From Scylla paramamosain (lineage: Eukaryota > Arthropoda > Malacostraca > Decapoda > Portunidae): 64,000 nucleotides of DNA. The position numbers and the translations under genes are program-made. The notes beneath the pieces were generated by a model. That model was not told the origin of the DNA. It ran no database searches and worked only from the letters and a program-made list of their open reading frames with translations. Location: assembly GCF_035594125.1 (NCBI RefSeq), contig NC_087181.1, positions 370,001 to 434,000 of the forward strand. The letters are read 5' to 3'. This document shows positions 44,941 through 64,000 of this stretch, in pieces (the stretch's first letter is position 1; every line of letters begins with the position of its first letter).

Positions 44941-45500
44941 GAGACAGGCTAGCAAAGTACGAGGCTCCTCAGAATGCCCTCCACTTCTGCTGTCAAGTAG
45001 TAATTTTCTTCTCATTGCAGCCTTAGTAATGTAATATGTGAGCTTCGGAATAGCGGCACACTTTACTTCTATAATTATCTCGTTCCTATATTAACTTTTT
45101 ACACACTCCCCGCCTTTCCTTCCTCTCAAATCCTCCACGCAACTCCCTATCTAGATCTCCGCCACACCCTCACAACTTAGGTAACTCTACACGGTCTTAA
45201 CACTACGTACATCCCTTCTTACCCATGGTTCAGATCATGCCCTCAATATAAATGTGACTATAACACGCAGGACATAACTAGGTGGTGACGTGTTAGAGTC
45301 TAGAGGTGAAAGGAGTGAACTGCAGTGCCGAGCGGGTATTTGGTGAGGTACTACTTAAGAAAGAAAATTATACAAGAGGGTGAGGCTTCTCGTGTTTGTG
45401 TAATGTTGAACACGTGTTGTGTAGGTGTGTTGTGTGTGTGTGTGTGTGTGTGTGGACGGGAGTAAGAATGACAGCAGTAGGAAGGAGATGCACCATACTG
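44941..45500. other. Spacer, nothing recognised
   Basis: Ordinary composition with one short (GT)n at 45432-45452. No coding or repeat homology recognised. Confidence 0.5.
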
Positions 45501-45501
45501 T

Positions 45502-45665
45502 GGCCCGTATCCTGGAACGCTGTGCTTTTCACCACGGCTATTTTCAAAGGCCTCAGAGATGATCTGACAAGTGTTTGACTCCACGCTGTTTAGAGGAGCT
45601 GTGTGAGTGGAACATACCCGTATATGGGAACCGTACTCCATACTGGGACGGATAATGCTTTTGTA
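45502..45665 (-). mobile_element. MITE fragment abutting a LINE fragment
   Basis: 45502-45575 is a MITE end (CCCGTATCCTGGAACGC ... GGCTATTTTCAAAGGCC). 45580-45665, read on the minus strand, gives YKSIIRPSMEYGSHIRVCST, the RT C-terminal motif of the retrotransposon type at 43390. One end of the MITE lies within about 5 bp of the LINE piece. Confidence 0.7.
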
Positions 45666-45669
45666 ACTG

Positions 45670-45701
<32 letters not shown>

Positions 45702-46745
45702 GACAGCAGTGGCGTTGATGTTGTTGTTGTTATTGTTGGTGGTAATGGGAGTAGTAGTATTGATGTTGGTGGTGGTGGTGGTGGTGGTGGTGAGCATTTT
45801 AAATATATCATGGACGGACGCAATGTTTTTTTTTTTTTTTTTTTTTTTTTTAAGTCGTGTATCCGTTCTTGTTCCACGAAAGGAAATGAGTAAGTGTTGG
45901 TAAGGGTAAAGGAGAGGGGACATCTTATGGTGCGTTTCGAAGCTTTAGTGAGGCAGTGGACGCCGCGCCGACCCGAGGTGTGTGTGTGTGTGTGTGTGTG
46001 TGTCTGTGTGGTGATTTGTATTAACGTTTTTGAGTGTCCTTGTACTTAAAGTCTAAAATACATACAAGGGAAGGACCTCGAGGGAAGAAAAAAGTCTGTG
46101 TTTGTGTATATATTAATATTTGTGATTTGTATTAATATTTCTGAGTGTTCTTGTGTTAAAAGTCAGGAATACATAGAAAAGAGAGAAACTGAGGGAAAAG
46201 TGTTTGATGTAGAATAAAAAGTATATGATTTAAACGTGAATATTATTTAGAAAAGGAAAGAAAAAGATCTGTTCATGCAGTTCAAGAAAATTTGTTCAGG
46301 TTATTTTAAAAGATCTGAATCGAATGAATGAATGAAGCACACACACACACACACAGACACACACACACACACACACAAGAAAAAAATACATCTCACACCA
46401 ACCATTATTATATTCATCTTCAATAAATTTTATCTGTTTCTCACGGTATATTTTTCCTTATTTCAGAAAAGAAGGAGGAGGAAAAAGAAGAAGAAGAAGA
46501 AGAAGAAGAAGAAGAAGAAGAAGAAGAAGAAGAAGAAGAGAAAGCAGAGAAACTAACGAAGGAAAACGAAAAGAAGAAGAGAGAGAAAAAAAAGCTGAAA
46601 CGAATCAGTGAAGAAAGAAGAGAACGAAGAAAGAGAAGGAAAAACAAACAAAACAAACAAACAAATAGACAATCAAGACCAGAAAAAAAAAAATAGTAAG
46701 AAAACGAAAGAAAAGAAAGCAAAAACAACAAGCGCACTGAAATAA
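45666..46745. repeat. GTT/GGT triplets, T-run and (AAG)n before the secreted-protein gene
   Basis: GTT/GGT 45666-45792; T-run 45827-45851; (GT)n 45977-46002; (CA)n 46339-46377; (AAG)n 46485-46538, followed by a purine-rich A/G stretch to 46735. This would be the promoter region of the gene starting at 46753, but I see no clear promoter motif. Confidence 0.8.
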
Positions 46746-46752
46746 AACACTC

Positions 46753-60293
<13,541 letters not shown>

Positions 60294-60546
60294 GTACAGA
60301 CGGACATCTCACTCTCTCCTTCCCTCTCATCTTCCCTTTTTCTCTCTTGTCTTTTCTCCTCCGTCTCCTTTTCTTTTTCTTTTCTACTTCTTTTTCTTTT
60401 CTCTTTTCGTTATTCTTTTCTTTTTTTTTTCTCTTTCTCTCTTTCATCATTATCATTTTCGTATCATTATCATCGTCCTTTCTTTTTCTTCTTTTTCTAT
60501 TATCTTTCTTTCTTCTTGTTCTTGTTCGTGCTCGTGTTCTTGTTCT

Positions 60547-60627
<81 letters not shown>

Positions 60628-61445
60628 CATATCTCCTTTATAAAATTTTTCATATATTTTGAAGGTTATCATTTGGTTTATCTAATTATCAGTGTTTGTT
60701 TGATTTTATCTTGTCTCTCTGAATATTGGAGAGTTTTTAATGTGTGTGTGTGTGTGTGTTTATATATTTATTTCATTTATTTTTGTTTTGTGTGTATTTT
60801 CCTCCTTATTTTTTTTCCGTGGTTTGGTATTACTTATGCTTTTTCAATCTCTGTTTTTCTTTCTTCCTTTTATCTATTTACTTATTTAATTCATCTGCTT
60901 TTATTTTCTTATTAATCCATTACAGCTTTATTTGATATTAAGTGACTATCTAATTATTTTGTTAATGTTATATGATTTATATTATATTATTGTCTTTCTT
61001 TTCTTTTTGTCTGTCTGTCTGTCCGTCCGTCCGTGTGTCTGTGTCTGTGTCTGTGTTTGCCTGACTGTTTTTCTGTTCGTGTCAATCTCTGTTTTTTTCC
61101 TCTGTCTTTTTTATTTACTTTTTTTTCTCTTTTTCTTTAGTAATCTGTTTATTTATTCTGTTCTTTATTTGCTACATTTCATCTTAATTTATAAACGAAT
61201 AGATAATACATGTGGTGTGGTGGTGTGATGGTGGTGGTCTGGTGTAGTGTGGTGTAGTGTGGTGATGTGTGGTGTGGCCTAGATATCAGCGTATGTTGCG
61301 TGGTGGCTTGATGTTGCAGCGTTTCGTGGTGGTGGTGTGCTTAGAGATTAACGAATTAAGTTTGGATACCAGCGTGTGTTGGTGTTGGTGTGGCAGTGTT
61401 GTGTGGTATGGCGTCGAGCTGCGTGGTGTGGTAGTGTGGTAGTGT

Positions 61446-62078
61446 GAACATAAGAACATAAGAACATAAGAAATAAGGGAAGCTGCAAGAAGCGACCAGG
61501 CTTACACGTGGCAGTCCCTGTATGAAACACACCTACCTATTTCCATCTGTTATCCCCATCCATAAACTTGTCTAATCTTCTCTTAAAGATCTCTAGTGTC
61601 CTAGCATTAACTACATGATTACTGAGTCCGTTCCACTCATCTACCACTCTATTTCAGAACCAATTTTTTCATATCTCCTTCCTAAACCTAAATTTTTTCA
61701 AGCTTGAACCCGTTATTTCTTGTTCTACCCTGGTTGCTGATCCTAAGAATTTTGCTTACATCTCCCTTGTTATAACCCTTATACCATTTAAAGACTTCTA
61801 TCTATCTTAACCTACGGTCTCTCTAGAGAATGTAAATTTAACAGCTTCAACCTCGCCTCGTAAGGAATACTCCTTATCCCCTGTACCCTTTTAGTCATTC
61901 TCCTCTGTACTGATTCTAATAGACCTATATCTTTCCTGTAATGTGGGGACCAGAACTGCACAGCGTAGTCTAGATGAGGTCTGACCAGCGCCAAGTATAA
62001 CTTTAATATTACTTCCGGCCTTCTACTTTTAACACTCCTAAAAATGAATCCTAGTACCCTATTTGCCTTGTTTTTGGG
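61446..62078 (-). mobile_element. CR1-like LINE, 3' 630 bp, best-preserved copy
   Basis: The minus strand encodes ALVRPHLDYAVQFWSPHYRK, then LLESVQRRMTKRVQGIRSIP, the reverse-transcriptase C-terminal end, with later pieces (RISNQGRTRNNGF, NHVV) in shifted frames. The 3' end is three copies of the octamer TTATGTTC (61446-61470 on +), as in CR1 elements. 5'-truncated at about 62078. Confidence 0.88.
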
Positions 62079-62497
62079 TGGTGTGATCAGACAGATAAGC
62101 GAGTCATATTAAGTTTAGATACCACTGTGTATTTGTTACGTAGTGTGGTGGTGGTTGTGGCAGAGTGGCGTGGTGTGGCGTCAAGATTCTTAGTGGTGAT
62201 ATGGTGTGGCGTGGTGGTGTGATCAAAGGGATAAGATAGTTAAGATATCAGCGTGAGTTGTGTGCGTGTGTGGTGGTGTGGTGGTAGCGTGGCGTGGTGT
62301 GGTGTCAAGCTGCGGGGAGTGTGGGACCAGACAACAAGGCAAGGCTGCATTACAACCCTCAGCATGCATCGCCACCACGGTCCGGCATAGCAATCCGCGG
62401 CCCGCCTTGTTACCCATTCAGGGGATGCGGCCCAAGACTTGTAAGGCGCCTGTAATAATGTGCCGTGTCTTGATTAACTGCGTGTGTGTGTGTGTGT

Positions 62498-62530
<33 letters not shown>

Positions 62531-62994
62531 AGAGAAAGAGGTAGGGTGTATGTTGGGGAGGGTCGCTGTCTCTCCCTTAAATGAATGGTGGTGGAATATT
62601 TGATTGTCAAAAAGACTTACTAATTGTTTTCTCCCTACAAGGTGTTCATCTTGAGTTTATTCTTCTGAGGGAGGGAGGTTGTGTGTGTGTGTGGTGGTGG
62701 GGGGGGCAGGAGATCGCTGTCTCTATCTCAGTTGTAAGGTGATGCAATGTCATTCCTAAAAATACTAATTTCTTTCTTTCACACGCACTATAATGTGTTC
62801 CTGTTAATTCTTTTATAAGGTGGTCCACGAGGATGTTCCTTTCCAATAAGGGCCGACTAGGCGGATGAATGTGTATATGAGTGCTTTGTCTGTGCCATCT
62901 CGTGTGCGACTGCCGGCTTGGTATTATAGGTGAACAGGTAGATAAAATTTCCACTTACATTTTTCTTTCGAAGCACTGGTGTTGTCTTCTGCCG

Positions 62995-62996
<2 letters not shown>
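62079..62996. other. GTGGT-rich spacer and (GT)n
   Basis: GTGGT/GTGGC pentamers 62125-62320, (GT)n 62480-62530, GGT/G-run near 62690-62705. Nothing coding recognised. Confidence 0.65.
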
Positions 62997-63077
<81 letters not shown>

Positions 63078-63166
63078 CTTGCTGTGTTGCTATCCTGTCC
63101 TCCCCACACGTAGTTTACCAGTAATAATAGTAAACAGATGAATAGATAGATACCTCATTACAAATT

Positions 63167-63206
<40 letters not shown>

Positions 63207-63210
63207 ATTC
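62997..63210. repeat. (GA)n and (CT)n before tRNA-Pro
   Basis: (GA)n 62997-63075 and (CT)n 63168-63204. The tRNA begins 18 bp after the CT array. Confidence 0.93.
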
Positions 63211-63222
63211 ATTTCCTCCAGC

Positions 63223-63294
63223 GGCCTGTTGGTCTAGGGGTATGATTCCTGCTTTGGGTGCAGGAGGTCCCGGGTTCAAATCCCGGACAGGCCC
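63223..63294 (+). tRNA. tRNA-Pro (TGG), intact copy
   Basis: 72 nt. Acceptor GGCCTGT pairs ACAGGCC, discriminator C, anticodon TGG. Identical in its body to the copy at 54149 but without the inserted base. About 100 bp of downstream flank is also related between the copies (tgagtgaggcgaggct). Confidence 0.95.
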
Positions 63295-63434
63295 TGGAAA
63301 GTTTTGCGCCTCGGGAACTGTTGCGGCAGTGAGTGAGGCGAGGCTGTGGGCGAGGAAGTGCTGAGCTGAGCGTGCAAACCTCAAACACATTTTGCTGAAG
63401 GCGCTGCTCCTGCCCACGTGGTGCTTGTTCTGCA

Positions 63435-63568
63435 TCTCTCTCTCTCTCTCTCTCTCTCACTGAACATATTTATCTTCGTGTCGCCAGACTGATAAGTTAA
63501 TCAGTTTCTACATAACCCATCAGGTTCCTTCCGTATCGTCACGTGTTCAAGCCCATAGTACTTGTTCT

Positions 63569-63633
<65 letters not shown>

Positions 63634-63640
63634 ATGTCTT
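63435..63640. repeat. Two (CT)n arrays
   Basis: (CT)n 63435-63458 and 63571-63633, the latter with one TTT interruption. Confidence 0.93.
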
Positions 63641-63707
63641 AGTGGATTCCAGATGGATCAGCCAATCAAAATCTACATTCGTATTAGTTTCCTTCTGTCT
63701 CGTCACA

Positions 63708-63728
63708 ACCCTAACCTAACCTAACCTA
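63708..63728 (-). repeat. Short TTAGG (arthropod telomere-type) repeat
   Basis: CCCTAACCTAACCTAACCTA on + equals TTAGG units on the minus strand, the telomere repeat of most arthropods. Only about four units, so an interstitial trace or chance. Confidence 0.55.
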
Positions 63729-63796
63729 GAAAAGTTTCCTTGCGTACACCACCGCCTCCCCGTCACTCCCTCACAATGACTGTGTCTACATCATCA

Positions 63797-63893
63797 TTAG
63801 GAAAGACACGCATGAGAATCCATTTAATCATCTCTATGGTCTTTGAAAACAGTCCTGATGAGAGATGGGAGGACAAAACGTTTCTGAATACGG
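63797..63893 (+). mobile_element. MITE 3' part
   Basis: CACGCATGAGAATCCATTTA, TGGTCTTTGAAAACAGTC, then the terminal repeat AAAACGTTTCTGAATACGG. 5' part missing. Confidence 0.75.
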
Positions 63894-63965
63894 ATCTTAA
63901 GATTGAAAGAGAATGCTAAGTACATTGTTAGTGACTGCGGCAGGTTACTTTCCTTCTGAGTAAAG

Positions 63966-64000
63966 AGCATATTATGAAACACATCTGCGCTTCACCTCCA
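63966..64000 (+). mobile_element. MITE 5' end, cut by the window edge
   Basis: ATATTATGAAACACATCTGC then GCTTCACCTCCA, the start of another family copy. Confidence 0.7.

Noticed and set aside
63115..63460. Minus-strand ORFs with peptides like PGFEPGTSCTQSRNHTPRPTG
   Set aside because: They are the antisense translation of tRNA-Pro at 63223-63294, a well-known false protein; the rest is (CT)n.

Overview
This is a stretch of animal nuclear genome. It is dominated by very long, nearly perfect microsatellites (GA/CT, GT/CA, TA and several trinucleotides), satellite-like tandem repeats, non-LTR retrotransposon fragments and a small terminal-inverted-repeat element. This texture, a Nipped-B protein of arthropod size and CR1-like LINE ends suggest a decapod crustacean (crab, crayfish, lobster or shrimp). 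The sequence alone does not fix the species.

The best-supported gene is the cohesin loader NIPBL/Nipped-B (Scc2), on the + strand from the start codon at 11942 to the stop at 37341. I could place 31 coding exons. All introns are GT-AG, every splice phase agrees, and the exons sum to 6540 nt (2179 codons plus stop). The protein starts with the conserved MAU2/Scc4-binding segment. It continues through a fairly short disordered, acidic and basic region, then the large HEAT-repeat body that loads cohesin onto chromatin, and ends in a His-rich, Lys/Arg-rich and acidic tail. Upstream of the start codon (1-11.9 kb) lie repeats, a six-unit satellite, MITE copies and a possible 5' non-coding exon. Intron 1 (5.6 kb) holds a 52-bp minisatellite and, just before exon 2, a CpG-rich block with a perfect E2F-type site that could be an internal promoter.

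From 37.3 to 46.7 kb there is the NIPBL 3' end, then intergenic repeat sequence. This includes tandem duplications, a MITE copy and a decayed minus-strand non-LTR retrotransposon with endonuclease and reverse transcriptase remnants, interrupted by a long (TA)n tract.

A second + strand gene begins at 46753 and is followed to 60293 as seven exons. It probably runs out of the window. It encodes an unrecognised secreted or membrane protein: a signal peptide, several Cys, five N-glycosylation sequons and an internal repeat. Exon 4 needs a 1-nt frame correction, which the downstream splice phase supports. Its 8.55-kb intron 5 contains five tRNA genes (Cys-GCA, Pro-TGG, His-GTG on the minus strand, Ser-GCT, Phe-GAA). 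A second, intact tRNA-Pro copy lies at 63.2 kb. The two tRNA-Pro copies share downstream flanking sequence, so the tRNA and its flank were duplicated together.

I found no bacterial, phage, CRISPR or clearly new defence-type system. The most interesting leads are NIPBL transcript architecture (an internal CpG/E2F block, a 12-nt microexon candidate, stacked alternative acceptors), the tRNA cluster inside an intron, and the unnamed secreted protein.
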